Shown here: piece by piece, positions 8,688-17,292 of the stretch
Numbering within the stretch: the first letter of the stretch is position 1
How the letters are laid out: each line of letters starts with the position of its first letter
From: Cytobacillus sp. IB215665
GTDB lineage: Bacteria > Bacillota > Bacilli > Bacillales > SM2101
Assembly (NCBI RefSeq): GCF_033963835.1
Contig: NZ_JAXBME010000003.1
Coordinates: 186,001-250,000, forward strand
DNA: 64,000 nucleotides
Direction of reading: 5' to 3'
Notes under the pieces: generated by a model
Told to the model about the DNA's origin: nothing
Seen by the model: only the letters and a program-made list of their open reading frames with translations
Databases searched by the model: none
Position numbers and translations under genes: made by a program

Positions 8688-9491
8688 ATGCTTTATTCTA
8701 AGAGATTTAAATTAAGCGACGCTCATGATTGGGTGGTTTTTATTCATGGTGCGGGAGGAAGTTCAACAGTATGGTATAAACAGTTAAAAGCATTTAAGGA
8801 GCACTTTAATGTATTACTAATAGATTTAAGGGGACACGGAAAGTCAAAAGATAGAGGGATTTTGAAAAGAAATTACTCTTTTTCCGATGTAAGTTTAGAT
8901 ATTATTGAGGTATTAAATGACTTAAACATTAAAGATGCACATTTTGTGGGTATATCATTAGGGTCGATATTAATTAGAAATATTGCAGAAATTGAGCCCA
9001 ATAGAGTTAAAACTATGATTTTGGGTGGTGCTGTTATACGGTTAAACACCCGTGTAAAAACCTTAATGTTCTTGGGGAATGTAGGGAAAAAAGTTGTTCC
9101 TTATATGTGGTTATATAAATTATTTGCTTGGTGTTTAATGCCTAAAAAAAGACATAAGGAATCTCGGTTGCTTTTTGTTAATCAAGCAAAGAAGCTATGT
9201 CAAAAAGAATTTGTTAAGTGGTTTAAGTTAACGAAGGATGTAGTTCCATTGTTGGTGCAGTTTGAAGAAAATGAGTTGGATATTCCTACCTTGTATATCA
9301 TGGGACAAGAAGATTATATGTTCTTACTTCCAGTAGAGGAAGTAGTGAAGAAGAGCAATCATGCGCAGCTTGAAATTATCGAGGATAGTGGTCATGTTGT
9401 GAACGTTGATCAACCAGATAAATTTAATGTAATGTCAATTAGATTCTTGAATACTCTAAAAGGTGATAATAGATATGTCGCAAGTAGATAA
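8688..9491 (+). CDS. Alpha/beta hydrolase
   Basis: A 267-residue alpha/beta-hydrolase fold enzyme of unknown substrate, probably an esterase-like or ester/lactone hydrolase. The triad is visible: Ser90 in VGISLGS, Asp209 in MGQEDYMF and His236 in DSGHVVNVDQP. The oxyanion motif HGAGG is at residues 20-24. A basic, hydrophobic lid region lies around residues 121-175. No signal peptide. It stands alone between terminators. AAAGGTG precedes the ATG at a slightly long spacing. Confidence 0.88.
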   Translation: MLYSKRFKLSDAHDWVVFIHGAGGSSTVWYKQLKAFKEHFNVLLIDLRGHGKSKDRGILKRNYSFSDVSLDIIEVLNDLNIKDAHFVGISLGSILIRNIAEIEPNRVKTMILGGAVIRLNTRVKTLMFLGNVGKKVVPYMWLYKLFAWCLMPKKRHKESRLLFVNQAKKLCQKEFVKWFKLTKDVVPLLVQFEENELDIPTLYIMGQEDYMFLLPVEEVVKKSNHAQLEIIEDSGHVVNVDQPDKFNVMSIRFLNTLKGDNRYVASR

Positions 9492-9613
9492 ATGGATTCT
9501 TTTATTGGGAAGTAGTATGCCATTTTTATAAAAAATTTTGATCAAAGGTGTTTATAAAAGATGTTCTTCATACAACAGTAAAAACTTGTGGAAACAGGAA
9601 AAGCAATCAAAAA

Positions 9614-9652
9614 GAGTAACACCTCATTACAATGTAAATGAAGGCGTTACTC
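9614..9652 (-). terminator. Terminator of the SCP2 gene
   Basis: GAGTAAC/GTTACTC hairpin, with TTTTTGATT downstream on the minus strand; it can also help end the convergent hydrolase gene. Confidence 0.75.
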
Positions 9653-9658
9653 TTGTTA

Positions 9659-9988
9659 TTATTGATATTTTTGTAGAATTGACTGTAGTTTTAATGCAAG
9701 AGATAAATCTCCCTTGATTTTTAGTTGGCCCATCATGAAAGCTGATGTTGCATTCAATTTACCGTGTATTAGCTTTACTAGATTTTCTCCAGATAACTGA
9801 ATTGTACAAGATGGATCTTCAGCTTCACCTTCATTGTATGATAGCTCTCCATTTGAAAATGCTACTTGATACGCCCCTTCATCTTCGCCAGATACTTGAA
9901 ATTGATAAACATAATCAAGCCCTTCAATGTGTTCAGGATTTTCATTAATTTTGTCAGAAAGATTTTTCAACTCTTCTTTTACAGCCAT
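9659..9988 (-). CDS. SCP2 sterol-binding domain protein
   Basis: A small soluble protein of 109 residues made of one SCP2 lipid-binding fold. Typical blocks are QVAFSNGELSY, DPSCTIQLSGENLVKLIHGKLNATSAFMMGQLKIKGD and the terminal LALKLQSILQKY (quoted in parts). In bacteria such proteins bind acyl-CoA or other lipids, but the role is not settled. The ATG at 9988 is chosen because AAGGGGTG lies six bases before it; an in-frame GTG three codons upstream overlaps that site. A FadR-like operator inside a 40-bp palindrome lies upstream, suggesting control by fatty acids. Confidence 0.85.
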   Translation of the reverse strand: MAVKEELKNLSDKINENPEHIEGLDYVYQFQVSGEDEGAYQVAFSNGELSYNEGEAEDPSCTIQLSGENLVKLIHGKLNATSAFMMGQLKIKGDLSLALKLQSILQKYQ

Positions 9989-10030
9989 ATATTCCACCCC
10001 TTTATTAAAATACCAATATAAATACTGGTA

Positions 10031-10070
10031 ATTTCATTGTAAATGAATACTCATTCATTTACAATGAAAT
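10031..10070. promoter_or_regulatory. Long palindrome containing a FadR-like operator
   Basis: Perfect inverted repeat with 18-bp arms (10031-10048 and 10053-10070) around the centre ACTC. Within it, TAAATGAATACTCATTCA (10040-10057) differs at one place from the Bacillus FadR consensus TGAATGANTANTCATTCA. It lies about 45-80 bp upstream of the SCP2 start. Confidence 0.6.
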
Positions 10071-10221
10071 TTGATTATTTCGAATTATTTTCCTAATAAA
10101 ATTTTGTTGTTTCTTTTTGCACACTCATTATCATCTTGAAAAAATCCAATAATCATCATAATATAGCAATATATTACGTACTATATACACATTCTTGTAA
10201 TTTTATAATAAGGAGTAGACG

Positions 10222-10713
10222 ATGGTTATTATTAGAGATGCACACCAAGACGACCTTTTGAGTATATTAAAGATTTACAATCAAGCAATTATAAATACAA
10301 CTGCAACTTTTGATTTAACAGAGGAGACACTCGAACAAAGACAACAATGGTTTTCTAAATATGGAAGTGATTATCCTCTAATTGTAGCTACGATTGAAAA
10401 TAAGGTTGTTGGTTATTGTTGCCTATCAGCATTTAGAGAAAAAGCAGCTTACGCTAAAACGGTTGAATTATCAGTATATGTAGATGAAAATACGCGAGGA
10501 CATGGAGTGGCCACAAAGTTAGTAAATGAAATTTTACAAAGAGCTAAACAAATGGGTTTTCATGTTATCATTTCTGGTATCACAAAAGGAAATGATAATA
10601 GCATTAAGCTTCATGAAAAATTCGGCTTTGAATTTATTGGCTCCTTTAAAGAAGTTGGTTACAAGTTTGACAGTTGGCAAGATGTATTATTTTATCAATT
10701 AATAATTGACTGA
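10222..10713 (+). CDS. GNAT acetyltransferase, phosphinothricin/methionine-sulfoximine type
   Basis: A 163-residue N-acetyltransferase using acetyl-CoA. Its layout (IYNQAIINTTATFDL near the start, ELSVYVDENTRGHGVATKL around residue 88, and HEKFGFEFIGSFKEVGYKF near the end) matches the Pat/YwnH group that acetylates methionine sulfoximine and phosphinothricin and detoxifies amino-acid analogues. AAGGAG precedes the ATG. It is convergent with the next gene across a shared terminator. The exact substrate is inferred from the family only. Confidence 0.88.
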   Translation: MVIIRDAHQDDLLSILKIYNQAIINTTATFDLTEETLEQRQQWFSKYGSDYPLIVATIENKVVGYCCLSAFREKAAYAKTVELSVYVDENTRGHGVATKLVNEILQRAKQMGFHVIISGITKGNDNSIKLHEKFGFEFIGSFKEVGYKFDSWQDVLFYQLIID

Positions 10714-10784
10714 ACACCTCACACTATTAGACCTTCACACTTGATTGGAGTGGATGTCAGTTAAGCTGATTTGAGCAACATAGA

Positions 10785-10817
10785 AAAAACCGCCATTAAA
10801 ACACAATGGCGGTTTTT
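10785..10817. terminator. Bidirectional terminator
   Basis: AAAACCGCCATT/AATGGCGGTTTT hairpin with A-run and T-run on the two sides, between convergent genes. Confidence 0.88.
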
Positions 10818-10823
10818 CACCAC

Positions 10824-11963
10824 TTAATTTCCAGAGCTTTGACGTGCTTCCTTCAGTAATTCTTTGATTTCCTCAACTGTTTTACCTTCTGTATCAATAC
10901 CTAATTCTTCTGCTCGTTGAATTATTCTTTGCTGGCGTTGTTCTTTTAGTAACCCTTGGATTTCTTCTAGTGATTTTCCTTCTACGTCAATTCCTAGCTG
11001 CTCAGCTTTTTCTAATAACTTTGCCTCTTTTTCTTCATCACTAAGCTCATTCCATTTTTCTTGGAACTTTTCTTTATTCATCCTTTTACCTTTATGGTGT
11101 GGAGCTTGTTCCTTCACTAATTCTATTACTTCATCCACAGTTTTACCTTCTGTATCAATACCTAATTCTTCTGCTCGTTCGAACAGCTTTTGTTCACGTT
11201 GTTCCTTCAACAAGTCTTGAATTTCTTCTAATGTTTTGCCTTCTACGTCAATTCCTAGCTGCCCTGCTCGCTCTGTTAGCTTTGCCATTTTTTCTTCATC
11301 ACTAAGCTCATTCCATTTTTCTTGAAGCTTTTCTTTGTTCATTCTTTTACCTTTATGAGGTGGAGCTTGTTCCTTCACTAATTCTATTACTTCATCCACA
11401 GTTTTACCTTCTGTATCAATACCTAATTCTTCTGCTCGTTCGAACAGCTTTTGTTCACGTTGTTCCTTCAACAAGTCTTGGATTTCTTCTAATGTTTTGC
11501 CTTCTACATCAATTCCTAGCTGCTCTGCTCGCTCTGTTAGCTTTGCCATTTTTTCTTCATCACTAAGCTCATTCCATTTTTCTTGGAACTTTTCTTTGTT
11601 CATTCTTTTCCCTTTATGGTGTGGAGCTTGCTCCTTCACTAATTCCAATACTTCATCTACAGTTTTGCCTTCTGTATCAATACCTAATTCTTCTGCTCGT
11701 TCGAACAGTTGTTGTTCACGTTGTTCCTTCAATAAGTCTTGGATTTCTTCTAATGTTTTGCCTTCTACGTCAATCCCTTGCTGCTCTGCTCGCTCTGTTA
11801 GCTTTGCTAATTTCTCTTCATCACTAAGCTCATTCCATTTTTCTTGAAAATGATCTTTATTAAAGTATTTTACGTTACTATCATATTTTGCAAAAACACT
11901 AGTAGCGCTCACTCCTCCCAATGTTATTGCTCCAGCTAAGGCTAACAAACCAATTTTTTTCAT
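10824..11963 (-). CDS. Secreted protein with near-identical 87-residue tandem repeats
   Basis: About 379 residues: a signal peptide (MKKIGLLALAGAITLGG, ending near VFA) followed by four tandem units of about 87 residues. Each unit contains KWNELSDEEK followed by two related half-motifs, one with LGIDVEGKTLEEIQDLLKEQ and one with LGIDTEGKTVDEV. Glu, Lys and Gln dominate and helix is likely throughout. The half-motif resembles segments of short secreted Bacillus proteins of the DUF2680/YckD type, but I cannot assign a function. The ATG at 11963 is preferred because AGGAGG is ten bases before it; an ATG three codons upstream leaves only one base. Repeats are so alike in DNA (261-bp period) that copy number probably varies between strains. 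Confidence 0.85.
   Translation of the reverse strand: MKKIGLLALAGAITLGGVSATSVFAKYDSNVKYFNKDHFQEKWNELSDEEKLAKLTERAEQQGIDVEGKTLEEIQDLLKEQREQQLFERAEELGIDTEGKTVDEVLELVKEQAPHHKGKRMNKEKFQEKWNELSDEEKMAKLTERAEQLGIDVEGKTLEEIQDLLKEQREQKLFERAEELGIDTEGKTVDEVIELVKEQAPPHKGKRMNKEKLQEKWNELSDEEKMAKLTERAGQLGIDVEGKTLEEIQDLLKEQREQKLFERAEELGIDTEGKTVDEVIELVKEQAPHHKGKRMNKEKFQEKWNELSDEEKEAKLLEKAEQLGIDVEGKSLEEIQGLLKEQRQQRIIQRAEELGIDTEGKTVEEIKELLKEARQSSGN
10900..11860. repeat. 261-bp tandem repeats within the secreted protein gene
   Basis: Four coding repeats with an exact 261-bp spacing (for example, identical segments near 11099, 11360 and 11621). The middle copies differ by only a few bases, including synonymous sites, which indicates recent duplication or gene conversion. 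Confidence 0.85.
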
Positions 11964-12161
11964 TTTTAACATTCCTCCTTCAATTGTTGGACAATTTATT
12001 TGTCACATGTTTACTATAAGCTGTCTTTGTGTCAATCATATGTCAAGGCAAATTAAACATCATTTTCTTATGGTGGCCATTGTTTGGGTATAAAAACCAT
12101 GCTAGTATATTCATAATTATTATTCGTTGTTTACCAAATTTTATTATTGAGGAGAAGAACA

Positions 12162-12950
12162 ATGATTCGAAAATTGAAGTCTAATGACCACAAACAAGTA
12201 TTTTCTTTTCTAAAAGAGGAAGCTTCTTTTAACTTATTTCTTATCGGGGATATCGAAGCTTTCGGGTACGAACAAGACTTCCAAGATATTTGGGGAGAAT
12301 TCGATGAAACCAATCAACTAATCGCTGTTTTACTTCGTTATTACCAATACTATATTCCCTATGCCAAACATGAGTTTGATGTAGAGGGTTTTGTTCAAAT
12401 TATTAAGAAACATAATAATGTACAATCTCTATCAGGTAAGTCTGAAGTCACATGTCAGTTTGAAAATATTGAGGGCTTAAAGCTAGGAAAAAAACAAAAT
12501 ATGTTTTTTTGTGAATGTGTAACAGATGATCAGCTAGGAGAACTTCATTTTCAATCAGAAATTTCTCTTGCAACAATTGAAGATGCCGATGGGATCATTG
12601 CATTAAGGAGTGATATTGAAGAATTTGTAACGCCATCAAATGCAAAAGAAATGCTTGTAAAAACAATGGAATCAGGTACGGGTCGCACATATGTACTGAA
12701 AAAGAACGGTCAAATGATTGCCTCTGCATCAACTACGGCAGAAAATTCGATATCAGCAATGATCGTTGGTGTTTGTACTCATAAAGACTACCGAAATAGA
12801 GGCTATGCTACTGAAGTGATGAAAGTGTTATGTAAAGACTTATTAAAAGAAGGAAAAGCACTTTGTCTTTTTTACGATAACCCAAGTGCAGGACGGATTT
12901 ATAAAAAGCTTGGCTTTGTTGACATCGGGAAATGGACAATGTACAGATAA
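12162..12950 (+). CDS. Two-part GNAT family acetyltransferase
   Basis: A 262-residue protein whose C-terminal half (about residues 135-262) is a GNAT fold: IVGVCTHKDYRNRGYATEVM carries the acetyl-CoA binding motif (R/Q-x-x-G-x-G/A), and YKKLGFVDIGKWTMY is the usual end. The N-terminal half is a diverged GNAT-like region. The substrate is unknown. ATG at 12162 is chosen because GAGGAG precedes it. A perfect 10-bp terminator hairpin follows. Confidence 0.85.
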   Translation: MIRKLKSNDHKQVFSFLKEEASFNLFLIGDIEAFGYEQDFQDIWGEFDETNQLIAVLLRYYQYYIPYAKHEFDVEGFVQIIKKHNNVQSLSGKSEVTCQFENIEGLKLGKKQNMFFCECVTDDQLGELHFQSEISLATIEDADGIIALRSDIEEFVTPSNAKEMLVKTMESGTGRTYVLKKNGQMIASASTTAENSISAMIVGVCTHKDYRNRGYATEVMKVLCKDLLKEGKALCLFYDNPSAGRIYKKLGFVDIGKWTMYR

Positions 12951-12980
12951 TCAGAAGGTATTTCTCCAAAACATAAATGA

Positions 12981-13020
12981 AAGGGTTCTAACCCGCTAAT
13001 TGATGGTTAGAACCCTTTTT
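12981..13020 (+). terminator. Terminator after the GNAT gene
   Basis: GGTTCTAACC/GGTTAGAACC hairpin extended by AAG/CTT, followed by a T-run. Confidence 0.9.
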
Positions 13021-13049
13021 CATGTGCTCTTCTGTTCAAAATTCAGGTT

Positions 13050-13170
13050 TTACTGTCCAAACTTCTTCGGTTACTGTCCAAACTTCTTCACTTACTATCC
13101 AAACTTCTTCACTTACTATCCAAACTTCTTCGGTTACTGTCCAAACTTCTTCATTTACTGTCCAAACTTA
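13050..13170. repeat. Intergenic tandem repeat, 21-bp unit, 5.8 copies
   Basis: Units of the form TTACTGTCCAAACTTCTTC plus two variable bases, at 13050, 13071, 13092, 13113, 13134 and a partial at 13155. Variants are G/A at one position and gg/ac/at at the end. The period is a multiple of three. On the minus strand each unit reads (ATG, GTG or CCG)-AAG-AAG-TTT-GGA-(C/T)AG-TAA. The array begins in the stop codon of the aldo/keto reductase gene. Confidence 0.92.
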
Positions 13171-14166
13171 GCTATTTTGTTGTAAAATAGCTTCAATTTC
13201 AGTTAATTCTTCTTCACTAAATGAAAGATGGTTAAGTGCTTTAACATTATCTTCGATTTGAGCTACTCGACTGGCACCAATCAGTGCGGAAGTCACTCGC
13301 TCATCACGTAAAGCCCAAGAAATTGCAAGTTGCGCTAAACTTTGCCCACGATTTTTGGCAATATTATTAAGTTGGACCACCATATTAACTCTTTTATCAT
13401 TAATATCTTGTTCATTTAAAAATACACTTTCACTAGCAGCACGAGAATCACTAGGAATACCTTGCAAATACCTGTCAGTTAAGACACCCTGTGCCAATGG
13501 TTGGAAGATGATCGTTCCAATACCAGCTCTTTCATTAACATCTAACAACCCATGTTCAACCCAACGATTCAACATTGAATATGCTGGTTGATGAAGAACA
13601 ATTGGTGTTTTTAAATCCTTCAGTACCTCAAGTGCTTGAGATGTTTGGAGGGCATCATAATTGGATAACCCTACATACAATGCTTTTCCTTGTCGAACAA
13701 TTGAATCAAGAGCCATCATCGTCTCTTCAATAGAAGTTTCAGGATCTGGACGATGTGAATAAAAGACATCTACGTAGTCTACCCCTAGTCTTTTTAAGCT
13801 TTGATCCAGGCTAGCAATTAAATATTTTCTTGATCCAAAATCACCATAAGGGCCTGGCCACATACCGTAACCTGCCTTAGTTGAAATAATTAATTCATCT
13901 CTATAATCCTTTAATTCCGTCTGCAAAATTTTACCTAGTGTTTCTTCAGCACTCCCTGCTGGGGGACCGTAGTTGTTAGCAAGATCAAAGTGAGTAATTC
14001 CTAAATCAAATGCTCGTGTAACCATCGCTTTAGCATTATCATAATCATCAACTCCACCAAAATTATGCCATAACCCTAGGGAAACAGCAGGTAACTTCAA
14101 ACCGGTCTTGCCACACCTGCGATAAATCATCGTATCGTATCTGTTTTCATTTGCTTTATAATTCAT
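13168..14166 (-). CDS. Aldo/keto reductase (YghZ/Kv-beta-like)
   Basis: NADPH-dependent aldo/keto reductase of 332 residues. The start (RYDTMIYRRCGKTGLKLPAV, LGLWHNFG) and the FDLANNYGPPAGSAEE and VDVFYSHRPDPETSIEE blocks match the YghZ branch, whose E. coli member reduces L-glyceraldehyde 3-phosphate and methylglyoxal. The catalytic Asp/Tyr/Lys/His set is present in the DLANNYG, ISTKAGYGM and YSHRPD regions. A cre-like CcpA site lies about 210 bp upstream. The stop codon coincides with the start of a 21-bp tandem array. Confidence 0.92.
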   Translation of the reverse strand: MNYKANENRYDTMIYRRCGKTGLKLPAVSLGLWHNFGGVDDYDNAKAMVTRAFDLGITHFDLANNYGPPAGSAEETLGKILQTELKDYRDELIISTKAGYGMWPGPYGDFGSRKYLIASLDQSLKRLGVDYVDVFYSHRPDPETSIEETMMALDSIVRQGKALYVGLSNYDALQTSQALEVLKDLKTPIVLHQPAYSMLNRWVEHGLLDVNERAGIGTIIFQPLAQGVLTDRYLQGIPSDSRAASESVFLNEQDINDKRVNMVVQLNNIAKNRGQSLAQLAISWALRDERVTSALIGASRVAQIEDNVKALNHLSFSEEELTEIEAILQQNS

Positions 14167-14378
14167 CTTATCCTGCTACACAAAACAAGCTTTTCGATTC
14201 ATGGATAAGTGCTAAGACAAATGCCATTGATATTAAATGGATGAGTAGCTCATTTATTTCGTGACACTTAATTCCATGAAATATTGAATGCTTTTATTGT
14301 TATAGCAGTCTTTCACCTGCCCTTTTAGTATCATATTTTAAATCTACTTTCAGTGTCATTATTGAAGTTTATGTATAA

Positions 14379-14392
14379 CGAAAACGCTTTCG
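14379..14392. promoter_or_regulatory. cre-like site upstream of the aldo/keto reductase
   Basis: CGAAAACGCTTTCG closely matches the cre consensus bound by CcpA or other LacI-family proteins. It lies in the 334-bp gap 14167-14500, which otherwise holds only the terminator of the Eis-like gene. Confidence 0.5.
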
Positions 14393-14442
14393 AATACATT
14401 ATACGTTCTTTTTTTCACATACGTCAATGAAAGTATTTCCCT

Positions 14443-14479
14443 ACAAAAAACAGGCTGACCTCATACTGGCTAGCCTGTA
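14443..14479 (-). terminator. Terminator of the Eis-like acetyltransferase gene
   Basis: ACAGGCT/AGCCTGT hairpin followed on the minus strand by TTTTTTG. Confidence 0.85.
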
Positions 14480-14500
14480 ACAATATATAATGAATATTAG

Positions 14501-15757
14501 CTAAAATTTTGTTATACACATTGGTTTTTGATCTGTAGCAAAAATTCTATTAACCGTTTCTACATAAGTTGAATCAGATATGCTCACTAATCCATAGCTA
14601 AGTAGTTGCTTAAAAGGAATAGAACCAACAAGCATTGATGTAAATTCTGAAACATGTAATGATATTTCTACGTCATACTCACTTTCTTCCATCACTTTTA
14701 CTTTGCCGTCTTCAAAATATAAGTTAACACTACCTTCATTTTCTTTAAGGAAGTCGTCATTAATAGTTATCTTCAATTTACAATTCGCATTATTAAAATT
14801 ATGGCTACTTAACTGTTGGAATATAGCCTTCGTATTAATTACTCTATACATTATGCCTACACCTTGGACATTGCTTTCATGATACACATGAGGCATGATA
14901 TGATTCGTACCGTTCCGAACGTCTTTTAGTAAGTAATGGAAATATTCATCTTGAGTATGAACAATGACTTCATTGACTTGATCCATTTGGCTATTTAGAA
15001 AGGTTAAGAGCTCTTGAAGAACTTCTGTGTTTTCATATATAATTTCTTCAATAATTAAATTATTTAGTAGAAAGTTGTTCTTGTCTATTTTGTTAAATGT
15101 AAAAACAAGATAACCTCTAATTGATCCTTCTTCTTTATACCCAATAATGCTATTTCCTTCTTTTTTAAATATACTAGCTGCGTCATTGTAATTTTTCTGT
15201 ATCATGCCGTGAGTCATTTTCGCGACTCTATTATAGCAGTCTAGTAACTCGGTAGTTTCAGAGGCATCAACAAATTGGAGATGCTTCTTCGACCTTCCTT
15301 TCGGAAAGCTATGGGGTTGAATTCGATATTGATTCGTTTTTGTACCATATCCAAAACCCATTTTTTTATAAAAATCTGGACGAAACGGATATAGAACTGC
15401 AAGTGGAAAGCCTTTTTCTCTAAAGTGTTGTAATGAAAAGGATATTAAATCCTTACCTATTTTTTCTTTTTTATGTAATAGATCAACGGCAACTGAGCCA
15501 ATTCCACCTGCGTTTATTTGAGACGAAAATAGCGTCAGCTTGTAATCATATAATCTCATGCCACCTACAGCTCTTTGATCTTTAAATGCACCATAAAATA
15601 CTTTTGAAGATTCAATACTCTGCAACTCTATAAATTTTTCTTCTAATTGCTTTATTTTGTTTACAGAAGAATCATAAAACCCCGGATACGCATTAACTGA
15701 AATTTTTGCAAAATCTCTAAAATCGACATCTATCATCTTTTTAATTTCAATCACCAT
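14501..15757 (-). CDS. Eis-like GNAT N-acetyltransferase
   Basis: A 418-residue protein with the three-part layout of the Eis family: an N-terminal GNAT domain (INAGGIGSVAVDLLHKKEKIG at about residues 79-99 carries the acetyl-CoA loop), a second diverged GNAT domain, and a C-terminal SCP2-like fold (about residues 320-418) ending with a free carboxylate that helps catalysis in the family. Eis enzymes acetylate amines, including aminoglycosides, but the substrate here is unknown. Start is ATG after GGGGTGG. Single-gene unit with its own terminator. Confidence 0.88.
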   Translation of the reverse strand: MVIEIKKMIDVDFRDFAKISVNAYPGFYDSSVNKIKQLEEKFIELQSIESSKVFYGAFKDQRAVGGMRLYDYKLTLFSSQINAGGIGSVAVDLLHKKEKIGKDLISFSLQHFREKGFPLAVLYPFRPDFYKKMGFGYGTKTNQYRIQPHSFPKGRSKKHLQFVDASETTELLDCYNRVAKMTHGMIQKNYNDAASIFKKEGNSIIGYKEEGSIRGYLVFTFNKIDKNNFLLNNLIIEEIIYENTEVLQELLTFLNSQMDQVNEVIVHTQDEYFHYLLKDVRNGTNHIMPHVYHESNVQGVGIMYRVINTKAIFQQLSSHNFNNANCKLKITINDDFLKENEGSVNLYFEDGKVKVMEESEYDVEISLHVSEFTSMLVGSIPFKQLLSYGLVSISDSTYVETVNRIFATDQKPMCITKF

Positions 15758-15889
15758 ACTTCCACCCCTTACAATATATTATTGGTACATGTGATCTTCT
15801 GAAAATGCTCCTTTTTCACCTGCTTTCTTAATGACTCTTATCGAACAATTTATTACTTTCACTTACAAACAGATGACAAGAAGAGAGTT

Positions 15890-16063
15890 ATATTAGTCTA
15901 TGATTTTTTTAGTGTAGAAAAGGTACTACCTTCGCTAGTTGGTATGTTTATTTATCGTACGAAAAACTACAATCCATGTGATAATAAACAAAGAAAAAAA
16001 GATACCTCGTAAGCTACGAGTTTAGTTCATACGAAAAAGTAACAGTTAATTCGAAAGCAGCCT
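15890..16063 (-). repeat. Degraded pieces of the dispersed intergenic repeat
   Basis: 15890-15985 aligns with the interior of the repeat (GTATGTTTATTTATCGTACG), and 16028-16063 carries one end (TACGAAAAAG ... CGAAAGCAGCC). They fill most of the 359-bp gap 15758-16116; I see no gene there. Confidence 0.45.
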
Positions 16064-16116
16064 TTTCTAATTTCTATTAAATAATTGAGTTCTTTATACA
16101 TAGTGGGATTATTTAA

Positions 16117-16707
16117 CTATTTTATCATACGTCCCATAATTACTGCATTTAGAAAAGCTATTTCATCGATAGTTATATCCTGTTTCCTAGCTTTTTTATG
16201 CCATTTATCACTTGTCAAAATTCCCTTTTTATAGGAAATCTCATACGTTTTTGCAAGTTCCTCATATTGCCATTTTTGTAGTTTCATTGAGCTTTCCTCC
16301 TCTTCTACTTTTTTACTTAAAAACGCTAATGGATTGACGGCATTTGTCTTATTAAGATCCCATCTTCCTTTATGCAACTCGAAGTGTAGATGTTGACCTG
16401 TAGATTGACCAGTATTACCCATATAACCTAGATGTTCTCCTTGCTTCACGTAATCACCTTGCTTGACTTTTCGAGATCCACTACGCATATGGGCGTAAAC
16501 AGTTTCCCAGATTTGTCCTTCGATATGATGAACTAAAAAAACAACTTCACCATAGCTCGTTGATATATATGATCGACTAACAGTACCGTCAGCGGCTGCA
16601 ACAATTGAAACCTTTCCAGATTGGGCAAAATCTACACCATGATGGTCTGGCCTATGGCTTGTACGATATGCTGACGACACCCGTCCTTCACAAGGATAGA
16701 TAAACAA
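16117..16707 (-). CDS. M23 family metallopeptidase (LytM-type)
   Basis: A zinc peptidase of 196 residues expected to cut peptidoglycan cross-bridges. The metal ligands are visible as HHGVDFA (H-x3-D, about residues 23-28) and HLHFE (about residues 108-112), with VYAHM between. The last 55 residues after a Glu-rich break (KKVEEEESS) form a separate small domain of unknown fold. There is no signal peptide, so the protein may be a phage-type endolysin or be exported by other means. Start is TTG after AAGGGGTG. No other phage genes surround it. Confidence 0.87.
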   Translation of the reverse strand: MFIYPCEGRVSSAYRTSHRPDHHGVDFAQSGKVSIVAAADGTVSRSYISTSYGEVVFLVHHIEGQIWETVYAHMRSGSRKVKQGDYVKQGEHLGYMGNTGQSTGQHLHFELHKGRWDLNKTNAVNPLAFLSKKVEEEESSMKLQKWQYEELAKTYEISYKKGILTSDKWHKKARKQDITIDEIAFLNAVIMGRMIK

Positions 16708-17255
16708 TATTGATCACCCCTTTCTTCATTTTAGTTATATAATCTTTTATATAACTAAACTATGTGAAAAGGTCCGTCTTGGAAACTGTCATTTATCTCA
16801 GCACAATAGTCCTTTTTATTTCACATCGTCAATAGCCCACTATACTTGACTTCGTAAAGGTGATAAATTGTAAGAGCAATTTGACTATAAAACATATACA
16901 AAAGCCCAAAAATATGGTTGAATTATATGATGATGAACGGGGAGAACAAAGACCATAACTAGATCTATGTCCAAGAAGAAAAATCTCATTTAATGTGGAT
17001 AATAGTAGAAATAAGCAACTGCACGCTTGATTGTTAAACGAGTTTAAATCACATTTTGACTTAAAATAAAGAAGGTATATGAAGAATTGTTTTCAAACTT
17101 ATATACACTGCCGACTTTTAATATTTTATGAAATAATCTGGAATCAGTCATCATTACTATATAACTTCTACTTACTAAACTACTTTTTGTCCTCACAATG
17201 ATTTTTCATACATTAGTTAAGAGTGTCACCTATTTTATTTATAAAAGAATGTAAA
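16708..17255. other. Gene-free stretch
   Basis: About 550 bp between the M23 peptidase start and the terminator of the large toxin-like gene. I found no ORF with a ribosome binding site, no clear hairpin and no convincing copy of the dispersed repeat. It must carry the M23 gene promoter, which I could not place. Confidence 0.5.
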
Positions 17256-17286
17256 ACCCTCAATGAGTTTGTTACTCATTGAGGGT
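17256..17286 (-). terminator. Terminator of the PA-like toxin gene
   Basis: ACCCTCAATGAGT/ACTCATTGAGGGT perfect 13-bp hairpin, followed by TTTT on the minus strand. Confidence 0.88.
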
Positions 17287-17292
17287 AAATTT

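Noticed and set aside
11099..11827. Plus-strand ORFs opposite the secreted repeat protein, spaced by 261 bp
   Set aside because: They are antisense shadows caused by the repeated codons of the real gene.
13000..13185. 61-codon plus-strand ORF with YCPNFF repeats
   Set aside because: It is the plus-strand reading of the 21-bp tandem array and the terminator before it; no ribosome binding site and no protein-like start.
16117..16707. Prophage remnant around the M23 peptidase
   Set aside because: No holin, tail, integrase or attachment-like repeats nearby; the peptidase alone is not enough.
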